A stretch of DNA of 64,000 bases, from NCBI RefSeq assembly GCF_002162375.1, contig NZ_CP021425.1:5163001-5227000 (forward strand), written 5' to 3'. Source of the stretch: Oleiphilus messinensis (lineage in GTDB: Bacteria > Pseudomonadota > Gammaproteobacteria > Pseudomonadales > Oleiphilaceae). The translations under genes and the position numbers were made by a program. Below are positions 47,572 through 58,743 of the stretch, one piece after another; the stretch's first letter is position 1, and each line of letters starts with the position of its first letter. The notes under the pieces are model-generated. The model was not told where the DNA came from, searched no databases, and saw only the letters and a program-made list of their open reading frames with translations.

Positions 47572-47722
47572 TAAACCGACACGATCAATAGAAGTACAAT
47601 TTATTTCTGTTGTACGATTAATTCAGCTGCACTTACGATTAAAATGCAGCATTACGATTAAATCAGTAATTTCAGCGCTCCGCGCCTGAAAGCACACCCG
47701 ATTGGGCAGTATTGAGAGGTAA

Positions 47723-47977
<255 letters not shown>

Positions 47978-48009
47978 TCCAGACATAACCTCTGAAGGGC
48001 GCAGATAAA

Positions 48010-49644
48010 ATGCAACGATGTTCACTGAACCGCCTAGTTTTGTTTACGCTCTTCTCCAGTTTGCTACTATTTGGCTGTGCCAACACCCCGTCCACGCCCA
48101 AAAATGGCGCTGTCGCAACCACGCATCCACTGGCCACACAAGCGGCATTTCGGGCACTGGACAGAGGTGGGAATGCATTTGATGCGGCGGTCGCGGCAGC
48201 CGCAACACTCGCCGTTGTAGAACCATACAGTGCCAGCCTCGGGGGTGGCAGTCTGTGGCTGATACAGAGCAAAGACGATGCTCCAGTTCTGCTTGATGCA
48301 TTACCGACCGCACCGCGCTCTAGTTTCGACCAGGTCTCGACCGAGGGAGCCTTGTCAGCAGCCATTCCCGGGCATGTCACGGCATTAACAACGGTAAATC
48401 GCGAGTTCGGCATTATGCCAATCGCGGCAACGTTGCGTGACGCCATTCAAATCGCGGAAAATGGCTTTCGCATAAACCGCCAATACATAAATATTGCCCA
48501 AAGTCAGCGCCAGAAGCTTGAGCGTTACGGCAATAACCACCCACTATTCGCACAATCGACGCTCCAGCCAGGGAACCTGATAAAGCAACCTCAACTGGCA
48601 GATACGTTGAGAGCCATCGGCTCCGGTGGCGCAAACACGTTTTATGTCGGGCCAATCGCAACACAGCTGCTCGCCGACGTTCAGACTGCCGGTGGAAAAT
48701 GGGCTACCGATGACCTGACACAATACCGGGCGATGCATCGTACGCCTATTCGGTTTACCTATCGTAATGCCGTCATCCATACAGCCCCGCCTCCATCCGT
48801 TACTGGCGTCGCATTACAGCGAATGCTCGGTATCGTTGCACGGGTGGAGGAAAGCGAGCATAACCTATTACAACAAACCGTCCTCAACCTGGAATCAATG
48901 AAGCTTGCATTTGAGGATCTGGAAACTTATATCGGAGATCCGGAGATTAACACAGTCTCTGCCGAACGCCTGAGCGCACCATCCTACCTGAGCTATCTGG
49001 CAGACCTTACGGCCACACGCGTCAATACTGCAAATATTGATGATTTGCCAACCGGTGACGTCACAAAACCCGGCACACAGGACGTTTTGTCGGAACACAG
49101 TTCTCACATTAGCATCATTGACGGCGATGGCAACCGGGTGTCTGTCGCGATCAGCTTGAACGCACCTTTTGGATCGGGCCTGGTATCCAGGCAAACCGGC
49201 ATAGTACTCAATAACCACCTTGAACGCTTTACAGATAAACAGGGGAAAACCGCACCAAGACCCGCTCCCCAACAACGACCAACGACCTATCTGGCGCCCA
49301 CTTTTGTTGAAACTGCAGATCGCGCTTTGGCAATGAGTACAAGTGGCGGTAAAAAAACAGCCACCACATTATTGCTTGGCACTCAGAATCAACTCAATAA
49401 CCACGCCTTTCCAGACTGGTTGGCGGAGCAACGGTACCACAGGGATGAGCGCACAGTCATTCAGTTCGAGCGCCACGCTTTTTCCAGAGCATTATTACAA
49501 CAACTAAAAGGACAACACTACCAACTCGAGGAACTCAGCTACGACTTCGGGAACCTTCAAGCTGTGACCTGGAACAAGCGCGATGACACCCTTGAAGCAG
49601 GCTCTGACCCTCGGGGTTCAGGACAGGCGTTCGTCAGACATTGA
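48010..49644 (+). CDS. ggt: Gamma-glutamyltransferase-like lipoprotein, Ser at nucleophile position
   Basis: A 544-residue Ntn-hydrolase-fold protein. The signal has a lipobox (LFGC, Cys23). The large-subunit segment NAFDAAVAAAATLAVVEPYSASLGGG is followed by the expected autoprocessing region. At the site where E. coli GGT has the processing Thr391-Thr392-His, this protein has S364-S365-His (EHSSHISIID). The downstream APFGSG, NNHLERF and SGGKKTATT segments match the small subunit. GGT cleaves glutathione gamma-glutamyl bonds. Whether Ser supports processing and activity here is unknown. It lies 32 bp after the ferredoxin gene. Confidence 0.85.
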   Translation: MQRCSLNRLVLFTLFSSLLLFGCANTPSTPKNGAVATTHPLATQAAFRALDRGGNAFDAAVAAAATLAVVEPYSASLGGGSLWLIQSKDDAPVLLDALPTAPRSSFDQVSTEGALSAAIPGHVTALTTVNREFGIMPIAATLRDAIQIAENGFRINRQYINIAQSQRQKLERYGNNHPLFAQSTLQPGNLIKQPQLADTLRAIGSGGANTFYVGPIATQLLADVQTAGGKWATDDLTQYRAMHRTPIRFTYRNAVIHTAPPPSVTGVALQRMLGIVARVEESEHNLLQQTVLNLESMKLAFEDLETYIGDPEINTVSAERLSAPSYLSYLADLTATRVNTANIDDLPTGDVTKPGTQDVLSEHSSHISIIDGDGNRVSVAISLNAPFGSGLVSRQTGIVLNNHLERFTDKQGKTAPRPAPQQRPTTYLAPTFVETADRALAMSTSGGKKTATTLLLGTQNQLNNHAFPDWLAEQRYHRDERTVIQFERHAFSRALLQQLKGQHYQLEELSYDFGNLQAVTWNKRDDTLEAGSDPRGSGQAFVRH

Positions 49645-49649
49645 TACGA

Positions 49650-50768
49650 TTACTGGCGCTGATCGGTATCAGACTCGCCCTCCTCCGCTTCAGGATGGGA
49701 CGCCTTTGCCAACTTGAAATCCCCCATAATCTGCTCTTTCGGGATGTCCACATCCCCCCCCATCAAAATGGAGATCCAGCGAGTTTCCGGATTATTTTCC
49801 AGCGCCATTTTCAGCATTATCGTTAACGGGATCGACAGTAACATACCGACGGGGCCCAACACCCAGCCCCAAAAAACCAATGACAAAAATACCACCAATG
49901 TTGAAAGACCCAGCCCTTTCCCCATAAATCGTGGTTCAACAATATTACCCATAACAGTATTTACCACCACGTAGCCCACCGCAGTGAGTAGCGCGTGCAG
50001 AGGATCCAGCTGAACTAAAGCAAGCAATACTGCCGGTACAGCAGCGATAATTGACCCGATATTGGGGACAAAATTGAACAGGAAGGCAACCAATGCCCAA
50101 AGGAGCGGATAATCAACCCCCAAAATCATTAACCAAATATAAATCAGGGTTCCGGTAATCAGGCTAATGACGGTTTTCAAGCTCATGTATCGCTTTACGT
50201 CATTCAAAAAAGTATCGATATGGGCAACGGTTTTTCCTTCACCAAAAGCATAATGAAGTTTATTCGGCAAGCTGACACCTTCAAACAACATGAAGATTAC
50301 CGTTAGAATGATAAGGAAGACATTGGAAAGTACACCCCCGAGCCCCCCCAATGCGTTAGCAGCCAGTTTCAGCGCCATGGAGGGGTCAAAGTACTGCCGG
50401 AAAACATCTTGCGGTACATCTATACCATATTCCGCCAGAAACGTGACGAATTTGGTCGTGAGTTGCTGCACCCGTTGTTGATAACGCGGAAGGTCACCGG
50501 TAAATTCGGCGACTGAGGAGCCGACAATCGAGACAAATATAAATTGAATGCCGGTAATCCCGACCACAACCAGCATCAACGACAGCCAACTGGGCACACC
50601 TCTATTTTTAAGGATCAAAAATGGAGGTGCACAAATGATGGCGAAAAAGCCAGACAACAGAAACATAACAAGTATCGATTCGGCGGCTTTTATACCAGCG
50701 ACTACGATTACAAATGCGGCAAGCACCAGAATGTATCTTGATCCAGCCGAAAACCCCGAATTATCCAC
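49650..50768 (-). CDS. AI-2E/PerM family transporter
   Basis: A 372-residue membrane protein with about eight hydrophobic segments and the family core (FVPNIGSIIAAVPAVLLALVQ-type region and GLGLSTLVVFLSLVFWGWVLGPVG). Members move small molecules or ions; some are sodium/proton exchangers and some were linked to autoinducer-2. The acidic last 20 residues are cytoplasmic. GTG start at 50768 has AGTGGAG about 9 bp upstream. It is convergent with ggt and lies directly after ppk on the minus strand. Confidence 0.88.
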   Translation of the reverse strand: MDNSGFSAGSRYILVLAAFVIVVAGIKAAESILVMFLLSGFFAIICAPPFLILKNRGVPSWLSLMLVVVGITGIQFIFVSIVGSSVAEFTGDLPRYQQRVQQLTTKFVTFLAEYGIDVPQDVFRQYFDPSMALKLAANALGGLGGVLSNVFLIILTVIFMLFEGVSLPNKLHYAFGEGKTVAHIDTFLNDVKRYMSLKTVISLITGTLIYIWLMILGVDYPLLWALVAFLFNFVPNIGSIIAAVPAVLLALVQLDPLHALLTAVGYVVVNTVMGNIVEPRFMGKGLGLSTLVVFLSLVFWGWVLGPVGMLLSIPLTIMLKMALENNPETRWISILMGGDVDIPKEQIMGDFKLAKASHPEAEEGESDTDQRQ

Positions 50769-50800
50769 TCGATTAATACTCCACTGTCCTTAATAAAGTT

Positions 50801-52900
50801 TTATTTGGCAGCTAACTTCTCCAGTAGCGCGGACTGAACGCTGAAGCGCTCTTCTCCTTCACCGGGTTGAAGCTGAGTATAGCTACCATCCGGGTTCATC
50901 GCCCAACTCATGCAATTATCCTGCATATACCACTCGAGCTCTTCGGCAACCCGATTCGCCAGTTTTTTATTTTCAACCGGGAAACAGGTCTCAACCCGGT
51001 TGACCAAATTGCGGGTCATCCAGTCAGCACTGGCACAATAGACTTCGCGCTGGTCGTTATTGTTGAACAAAAAAACGCGGGTATGTTCAAGAAAGCGCCC
51101 AATGATGGAGCGCACTCGAATGTTTTCCGTCAGTCCGGGAATACCGGGTCGCAAGCAACAAATTCCCCGAATCACCAAATCGACCTTAACACCCGCTTGC
51201 GAGGCTTTGATGAGCGCTTTCATTACTTTCGGTTCGGTTAACGCATTCACTTTAATTAAAATATAGCCCGAGTTGCCGTTCTGCACATGGGTGATTTCCC
51301 GGTCTACCAGTTCCAGCATTTTATCATGCAAGGTGAACGGAGCATGGAACAGCTTTTTAATTTTGAGCGCCTTACCCATTCCTGTTAATTGCTGGAAGAT
51401 TCTGTGCACATCATTGGTTATAGCATCGTCACAGGTCAGGAAGCTGTAGTCCGAATAGAGGCGCGCATTACCAGCATGGTAGTTCCCCGTTCCCAAATGA
51501 ACGTATCGACGCAAGCCAGACTCTTCACGGCGAACCACCATGATCATTTTCGCATGGGTCTTAAAGCCAACCACACCGTAGACCACAACAACACCGGCCT
51601 CCTGCAATCTGCTGGCCAGCTCCAGATTCTCTTCCTCATCAAAGCGGGCGCGTAACTCAATGACAGCAGTCACCTCTTTGCCGCGACGGGCCGCATCCAC
51701 CAACGCCGCCACAATCTCCGAGTCCGCTCCAGTTCGGTACAGCGTCTGCTTGATTGCAATGACGTTAGGATCTTTAGCCGCCTGCCGTAACAAATCGATT
51801 ACGGGCGTAAACGACTCATACGGGTGCAAAAGCAAGCAGTCTTTTTCCTTGATTGCATCCAGTATTTTTTCTTTACTTTTGAGTGCCTTGGGAAGCCCTG
51901 GCGTAAATGCCGGATACTCGAGATCAGAGCGGTTTACCAAGCGCCCGAGAGCCATGAGTCGGGTCAAATTCACTGGCCCATCAACCCGGTACAACTCGGA
52001 ATCGGTCAAATTAAACTCTCTCAGAAGAAAACTAACCAGCTCCTGGGGGCAGTTATCGACAACCTCCAATCGCACCGCATCACCAAAGCGGCGACTGAGC
52101 AATTCCCCACGAAGGGTTGAAGCCAAATCGACCATATCATCGTCTTCAAGCTCAAGGTCCGCGTTACGGGTAAGTCTGAACTGGTAACAGCCTTTGACCT
52201 GCATGCCCGGGAAGAGCTCTTCAACATGGGCATGAATCATGGAGGACAGGAATACAATGTTATCCCCCCCTTCACAGACATCATCTGGAAAACGGACCAA
52301 ACGAGGCAAAGATCGGGGTGCAGGTACAATTGCCATACCGGTTTCACGCCCGAACGCATCCTTGCCCTCCAGAGAGACGATGAAGTTTAAACTCTTATTC
52401 ACCAACCTGGGAAACGGATGTGAGGGATCCAGGCCAATGGGATTGATGACCGGAACAATCTCTTCTTCGAAGTATTTTGCCACCCACTCCGACTGCTTTT
52501 CAGTCCAATCCATACGGCGCACAAAGCGGATATTGTTTTTCTCCAGCTCCGGAATCAATACCTCGTTGAGAATCTTGTACTGCTCTTCAACAAACTGATG
52601 AACAATGCGATCCACTTCCTGCAAAACTTCACTCGGAGAAAGCCCGTCAGGTCCGATCGACTCACGCCCGTACTTTATTTGCTGGCGTAATCCAGCCACT
52701 CGAATTTCAAAGAATTCATCCATGTTGCTGCTGAATATGCAGCAAAACAACATACGATTTAAAACCGGGTGTGTCTCATCAAGTGCCTGACGAAGTACCC
52801 GGTAGTTGAACTGCAGATGACTCAGCTCCCGATTCAAATAATTAGCATGGGCGTTAATATCGAGATTCTCTTGGGGTGTTTCCACGACGAGATCATTCAT
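50801..52900 (-). CDS. ppk: Polyphosphate kinase 1
   Basis: A 699-residue enzyme that reversibly builds polyphosphate from ATP. The four-domain form is visible: N-terminal YLNRELSHLQFNYRVL, then RTGADSEI, the autophosphorylated His in GFKTHAKM, and the C-terminal RGICCLRPGIPGL. It lies downstream of hemB on the same strand (115 bp), the ppk-hemB order of Pseudomonas. Confidence 0.96.
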   Translation of the reverse strand: MNDLVVETPQENLDINAHANYLNRELSHLQFNYRVLRQALDETHPVLNRMLFCCIFSSNMDEFFEIRVAGLRQQIKYGRESIGPDGLSPSEVLQEVDRIVHQFVEEQYKILNEVLIPELEKNNIRFVRRMDWTEKQSEWVAKYFEEEIVPVINPIGLDPSHPFPRLVNKSLNFIVSLEGKDAFGRETGMAIVPAPRSLPRLVRFPDDVCEGGDNIVFLSSMIHAHVEELFPGMQVKGCYQFRLTRNADLELEDDDMVDLASTLRGELLSRRFGDAVRLEVVDNCPQELVSFLLREFNLTDSELYRVDGPVNLTRLMALGRLVNRSDLEYPAFTPGLPKALKSKEKILDAIKEKDCLLLHPYESFTPVIDLLRQAAKDPNVIAIKQTLYRTGADSEIVAALVDAARRGKEVTAVIELRARFDEEENLELASRLQEAGVVVVYGVVGFKTHAKMIMVVRREESGLRRYVHLGTGNYHAGNARLYSDYSFLTCDDAITNDVHRIFQQLTGMGKALKIKKLFHAPFTLHDKMLELVDREITHVQNGNSGYILIKVNALTEPKVMKALIKASQAGVKVDLVIRGICCLRPGIPGLTENIRVRSIIGRFLEHTRVFLFNNNDQREVYCASADWMTRNLVNRVETCFPVENKKLANRVAEELEWYMQDNCMSWAMNPDGSYTQLQPGEGEERFSVQSALLEKLAAK

Positions 52901-53015
52901 AGTAAATCAGGCATTCCAAATAGATTATTGAATAGGTCAAAAAACAGGGTCAATAAAATGTACAGCCAATCCGGTCAGCGCAGTACCAACCCATATTCTG
53001 ACACTGCAGACTAAC

Positions 53016-54074
<1,059 letters not shown>

Positions 54075-54239
54075 TTAACTGTGAACAACGTCAATTCCGC
54101 CAGACAAGACTATTGCTTTGAACTTTGTCACCTGCTGTCAGTCTTATTCAGCAAATAAGGCTCCGGAACAAGCTTTAAAACGGGGCCTCTGATGACACGA
54201 AATTAGTCATTTTCCGCTAACGCCAGATTGGAAACCACT

Positions 54240-56426
54240 ATGGATAAACGCAAAAAAATCATACTGCTCCTGATTGTCAGCCTCGTTGCCTGCTTCTGGA
54301 TATTTGATCTTGGACAGTATTTGAGCTTGAGCTATCTCACTGAACAAAAAGATGCTATTACCGCCTATCAGCAAGATAACCCCTGGCAAACGGCCATCAT
54401 ATTTGTGCTCATCTACATCGCTGTCACGGGGCTGTCTTTACCAGGCGCAGCTGTCATGACACTGGCTGGAGGCGCAATATTTGGTTTACTCCAGGGGGCC
54501 ATACTGGTCTCGTTTGCCAGCACAATCGGCGCCACACTCGCTTTCCTCGCTTCCCGCATTCTTTTCCAGAACGCGGTGCAGACACGCTTCGGAGATTCGC
54601 TCAAAACAATTAACAAAGGCGTTGAAGCCGAAGGTGCCTTTTATTTATTCGGCCTTCGTTTAGTACCATTATTTCCATTTTTCGTGATTAATCTGGTCAT
54701 GGGTCTCACTCCCATAAGAGCCGCCACCTTTTTTATTGTGTCTCAAATCGGGATGTTACCGGGCACTATTGTCTATGTGAATGCCGGAACTCAACTTGCT
54801 CAAATCGATTCACTTTCAGGTATTCTCTCGCCAGGGCTTATATTTTCATTTGTACTACTCGGACTCTTCCCGATCGTGGCAAAACGCATTATGGATATCC
54901 TGAAATCGCGCAAAGCACTGGCTGCATTCAATAAACCCACGTCATTCGATAACAATCTGGTGGTGATCGGCGCAGGTGCCGCAGGACTGGTCACGTCTTA
55001 TATTGCAGCCGCAACCAAAGCAAAAGTTACGCTGATCGAAAAACATAAAATGGGTGGTGATTGTTTAAATACCGGCTGCGTTCCCAGTAAAGCCCTGTTA
55101 CGCTCGGCAAAAATGGCACAATACGCCCGCCGTGCAGATGAGTTCGGGTTAAAAATGGAACAACCGAAAGTTGATTTCCCGGCCGTCATGGCACGCGTAC
55201 ACAATGTTATACGTGCTATCGAGCCCCATGACTCGATAGAACGATACACACAATTAGGGGTTCACTGTATCGAGGGGGAAGCAACAATTATCGACCCTTA
55301 TCGTGTCCAGGTAAATGGTCAAATCATTACGACACGTAATATCGTGATTGCCACAGGTGCACGCCCCTTTGTGCCACCGATCCCCGGAATTGAACAGGTC
55401 AAATACTACACTTCGGACACCATCTGGGATATCAAGGATGCGCCCAAACGACTGTTGATTCTGGGCGGTGGCCCTATTGGCTGTGAGCTGACTCAAGCCT
55501 TCAGCCGTTTGGGTGTCGCAGTGACGCAGGTCGATAAATCCACCCGACTCATGCCTCGCGAAGACGAGGATGCATCCACACTGGTCGAACAACAATTCCA
55601 AAAAGAAGGTGTAACGCTTAAGTTAGGTTATAACGCCAAAGCCTTTACCGCAGAGAATGGACAATATACGCTGATTTGTGAAAAAGACGGTCGTGAAGAA
55701 ACCATTGCCTTTGACACCTTACTGCTCGCCGTTGGCAGAAAGGCAAACACGCAGGGCTTTGGACTGGAGAATCTGAACATTGCAACCAATGAGAATGGCA
55801 CGATTCGGGTGAATGACTTTTTACAAACATCACTACCCAACGTGTATGCCTGTGGTGACGTGGCGGGCCCATATCAGTTTACTCACACTGCAGCCCACCA
55901 AGCCTGGTATGCCTCGGTAAACAGTCTCTTTGGCAGTTTCAAGAAATTTAAAGTGGACTACCGCGTTATTCCATGGACCACATTTACCGACCCGGAAGTG
56001 GCTCGTGTGGGCTTGAGTGAAACGGAAGCAAAAGCACAAAACATTGCGTATGAGGTTACTCGATACGGTATTGATGACCTGGACAGAGCCATTGCTGACA
56101 GCGAGGCCCACGGATTCGTCAAAGTGTTGACTGTACCTGGAAAGGATAAAATTCTGGGGGTCACGATTGTCGGACATCACGCCGGGGAACTGATCGCCGA
56201 GTACGTCACCGCCATGAAATACAACCTTGGACTGAACAAAATACTGGGCACCATTCATATTTATCCAACGCTTACGGAGTCAAATAAATATGCGGCGGGA
56301 GAATGGAAACGAGCCCATGTTTCAGCAAAAGTTTTACAGTGGGTTGAAAAATATCATGCATGGAAACGACACACACCAGTTGAGCATAACCAATCCGCAC
56401 TTCAGGGGAGATCAATAAGCGATTAA
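54240..56426 (+). CDS. DedA/TVP38-like membrane domain fused to mercuric-reductase-like oxidoreductase
   Basis: A 728-residue fusion. Residues 1-225 hold about five hydrophobic segments with the VTT/SNARE-associated core (PGAAVMTLAGGAIFG, RLVPLFPFFVINLVMG). Residues 235-700 are a class I flavoprotein disulfide reductase: FAD motif VIGAGAAGLV, redox pair C275/C280 in GGDCLNTGCVPSK, NAD motif ILGGGPIGCE, and dimer-interface TFTDPEVARVG. The C-terminal Cys pair of true MerA is absent, so mercury reduction is not implied. Related fusions exist in several proteobacteria with unknown substrate. ATG 54240 is preferred over TTG 54228. Confidence 0.88.
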   Translation: MDKRKKIILLLIVSLVACFWIFDLGQYLSLSYLTEQKDAITAYQQDNPWQTAIIFVLIYIAVTGLSLPGAAVMTLAGGAIFGLLQGAILVSFASTIGATLAFLASRILFQNAVQTRFGDSLKTINKGVEAEGAFYLFGLRLVPLFPFFVINLVMGLTPIRAATFFIVSQIGMLPGTIVYVNAGTQLAQIDSLSGILSPGLIFSFVLLGLFPIVAKRIMDILKSRKALAAFNKPTSFDNNLVVIGAGAAGLVTSYIAAATKAKVTLIEKHKMGGDCLNTGCVPSKALLRSAKMAQYARRADEFGLKMEQPKVDFPAVMARVHNVIRAIEPHDSIERYTQLGVHCIEGEATIIDPYRVQVNGQIITTRNIVIATGARPFVPPIPGIEQVKYYTSDTIWDIKDAPKRLLILGGGPIGCELTQAFSRLGVAVTQVDKSTRLMPREDEDASTLVEQQFQKEGVTLKLGYNAKAFTAENGQYTLICEKDGREETIAFDTLLLAVGRKANTQGFGLENLNIATNENGTIRVNDFLQTSLPNVYACGDVAGPYQFTHTAAHQAWYASVNSLFGSFKKFKVDYRVIPWTTFTDPEVARVGLSETEAKAQNIAYEVTRYGIDDLDRAIADSEAHGFVKVLTVPGKDKILGVTIVGHHAGELIAEYVTAMKYNLGLNKILGTIHIYPTLTESNKYAAGEWKRAHVSAKVLQWVEKYHAWKRHTPVEHNQSALQGRSISD

Positions 56427-56458
56427 CTGAGGCCTTTGCCTTAATGCCTTAAGCAAAT

Positions 56459-56485
56459 CCCCTCTTGCCAGACTGGTGAGAGGGG
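56459..56485. terminator. Bidirectional hairpin between convergent genes
   Basis: CCCCTCT and AGAGGGG arms with an inner CCAG/CTGG pair lie between the flavoprotein and DUF3592-type genes. AT-rich DNA follows on both sides but no long T tract. Confidence 0.45.
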
Positions 56486-56496
56486 AAATATTTACC

Positions 56497-57234
56497 TTAA
56501 CGCTGAATAATTCCCCCGACCTGCTCCAATCGCAAGAACGGGTAGTGAGTGGCTACAGACTTTGCGACAGGGCCTTCTACCACTAAAAACGACCCTGCAG
56601 CTAACGTTAAGCCAACAGAAAAACACATTGCACCAAACAGTCGGGCACCGAAAACGCTCACTTTTTTATGTGCATCTCCGCTTAGATTCGTCCAATGCTT
56701 GAATGCGGAAGGCTCAAAAAGGGAAAGACTGTAATCTGATTGAGACTCAGTAATGTCGGTTCCGCTCTCATCCTGTTCTTTAAGATAAAGCGAAATAACA
56801 AACAGACAAAACGTAACAATCAACGACGCCAGTCCAACGTGGTACACACTGATCGATACATTGGCAAGCACAGCCCCGGTGAAAAATACAGCACATAACA
56901 ATGCCAACATGAGCATAAGGGTAATACTGGAACGTCCCAGCCGGGTTCGGCGGCGTCGAGACAACGAGAAACGCATATCAACGGGATCCCCTAAACGCAA
57001 TTCATCCACATGAGAACATATGGAGGTAAATCGCACAGCTTCACCACGCCAACGGTATTGAATCACTGGAAAATAATTTACAGAGCCACGAGCCAGCTTG
57101 CTGAACGCGGACTCAAAGGCAACGATGGAACCTTTTACTCGATAGACACTGGACAGGCACCGGACATAGTCCCAGAACAGAAACCAGCCAGCGACAAACA
57201 GAGTAGCTCCCATGATAAACAGAAAAACATCCAT
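56497..57234 (-). CDS. DUF3592-type membrane protein
   Basis: A 245-residue protein with about four hydrophobic segments (N-terminal 2-20, then about 110-130, 138-158 and 205-225). The region between the first two (FPVIQYRWRGEAVRFTS) matches the extracytoplasmic DUF3592 fold. ATG 57234 has an AAGGTG site 8 bp upstream, so the 14-codon upstream extension is rejected. No function is known for the family. It stands between unrelated genes. Confidence 0.7.
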   Translation of the reverse strand: MDVFLFIMGATLFVAGWFLFWDYVRCLSSVYRVKGSIVAFESAFSKLARGSVNYFPVIQYRWRGEAVRFTSICSHVDELRLGDPVDMRFSLSRRRRTRLGRSSITLMLMLALLCAVFFTGAVLANVSISVYHVGLASLIVTFCLFVISLYLKEQDESGTDITESQSDYSLSLFEPSAFKHWTNLSGDAHKKVSVFGARLFGAMCFSVGLTLAAGSFLVVEGPVAKSVATHYPFLRLEQVGGIIQR

Positions 57235-57419
57235 TGTTTTACACCTTTCGTTTGTTATTAGATTTGAGATGTTCAATCGCCAGGGTGTAATGACGGGTAA
57301 ACAGCGCTAGTATATTTCTTTGACATTCGCCAATCAATCCATGTGACAAAGATCACATAAAATTTTCACATTTTGATTTGGGCAAGGAAGCGCCCGGTAC
57401 TGCAAAAAAATTGGAGTTC

Positions 57420-58511
57420 TCAGGAACGCGTATTTGCGACTGCTACTCGCTCCATCGCTTCAACTCTGCTGAGATCTTTACCCGAAAAGAGCGATTCACG
57501 AATCCTGTGCAACTCTTGTTCCTGTTCTATCGAACCGAGTGGAGAATCCAGAATTTGCGCTTTAACACGTCGATATTCGGCCAGTTTTTTACGAAAAGCA
57601 GCTTGATTGTGTTCAACTTGAGCCAGTGCCTTGGCAGACTCAACGCCTAACACGTCTTCACGAAGGCTTTGAATTTGTTGTGGACCCGCACCACTGGAGT
57701 GCAATTCTGCCTCCGCCTCTGCCAATTTTTCGTGCAAGTGATTTTTTGCACGAACAGCTTTCACGCCGACCGGGAGGTCAGCCTCGGCTTGAGCCACGAT
57801 TGCCCGCTTTTCAGTCTCAGAAAGCTCAGGGTTGTTCAGCACATTCAGTTTGGTCAGCGTAAAGCGATCAACAGCTTCTGCATCTGAATAGAAAGCATTT
57901 GCTGCGGAATCGCCCAAATAGGATCGACGTAGATCTTCTAAATATTGGAGCCGATCTCCCATGCTGGCTAGCTGGTGAGGTTGCAGGCTCAACAAATCCG
58001 TTTCACCCACTTGTTGTTCATACTCATGAATTGCTTTTTTCAACTGAAGATAATTATCCAGTAGATCCAACGCCTGAGTTCGTGCAGGTTCGACCAATGT
58101 CTGGTCAACAAGGGCTTGAAGGTTGTTACGAATATCCGCTACGGACCACTCGCCGACGGTGCCCAGGAAGTAATCAAACAGGCGCTTAACAGACTTATCA
58201 ACAATTAAATTACCCGCTGGATCAACTCTAAGCCCGCCATCGACATCCGTCCCGCGCAGGGAGTCCGGCATGGCGATCCCCGTTCCTGCAAGGGGTTGAT
58301 CTGGTGTAGGGTTACTTGCTGGCTCGGGTCGTGTTTCCGCAGGTAAAGCAGATAAATTATCCCGATCCGAAGTTGACACTTCCGGGGGCCAAACAGTTGG
58401 GGTCTCAGCCTGAAGGTTATTTCTCGAAGAGTGTGTTGATGACAACACAAGGTAGGTTCCGGTAACACCGAAGAACACAATCAGCAATGCTGATCCAATC
58501 CGTGCTTTCAT
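57420..58511 (-). CDS. lifO: Lipase-specific foldase (Lif)
   Basis: A 363-residue steric chaperone. A single N-terminal membrane anchor (about 5-22) is followed by a Pro-rich linker and then the folding domain with the Lif motif RLFDYFLGTVGE, close to RxxFDY(F/C)L(S/T)A. The rest is the long helical arm that embraces the lipase. Foldases are normally encoded directly after their secreted lipase. Here the upstream neighbour is sutA and no lipase gene is in the window, so the partner must lie elsewhere. ATG 58511 has GGAG 6 bp upstream. Confidence 0.9.
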   Translation of the reverse strand: MKARIGSALLIVFFGVTGTYLVLSSTHSSRNNLQAETPTVWPPEVSTSDRDNLSALPAETRPEPASNPTPDQPLAGTGIAMPDSLRGTDVDGGLRVDPAGNLIVDKSVKRLFDYFLGTVGEWSVADIRNNLQALVDQTLVEPARTQALDLLDNYLQLKKAIHEYEQQVGETDLLSLQPHQLASMGDRLQYLEDLRRSYLGDSAANAFYSDAEAVDRFTLTKLNVLNNPELSETEKRAIVAQAEADLPVGVKAVRAKNHLHEKLAEAEAELHSSGAGPQQIQSLREDVLGVESAKALAQVEHNQAAFRKKLAEYRRVKAQILDSPLGSIEQEQELHRIRESLFSGKDLSRVEAMERVAVANTRS

Positions 58512-58611
58512 ATCTGTCTCCAACCCCGCAACCCCTACAAAACTTGTATTCCATAGCTTCGCAAAATTTGCTCAGGCCTTGCTCTAATTTTGTACTCCCG
58601 TGCATATTACA

Positions 58612-58636
58612 ATAAAAAAGGGTGCATCAAGCACCC
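58612..58636 (-). terminator. Intrinsic terminator downstream of sutA
   Basis: On the minus strand GGGTGC-TTGAT-GCACCC is followed by six T residues, about 110 bp after the sutA stop and before lifO. It should separate the two transcripts. Confidence 0.8.
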
Positions 58637-58743
58637 CGAACGTCACGCTATGTAAACTTTTGTTTCAAACTGTTAAGCAGTTCATGAGAATCTGAACAGA
58701 CTCATCATATCCCCGTAACCCCTCTAATGCTGATCACAATCCC

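Noticed and set aside
51660-52187. Plus-strand 175-codon open frame
   Set aside because: Antisense shadow of ppk, rich in Ser and Arg as expected for a complementary frame.
54240-56426. Mercuric reductase (merA)
   Set aside because: The N-terminal metal-binding domain and C-terminal Cys pair of MerA are absent and no mer genes are nearby.
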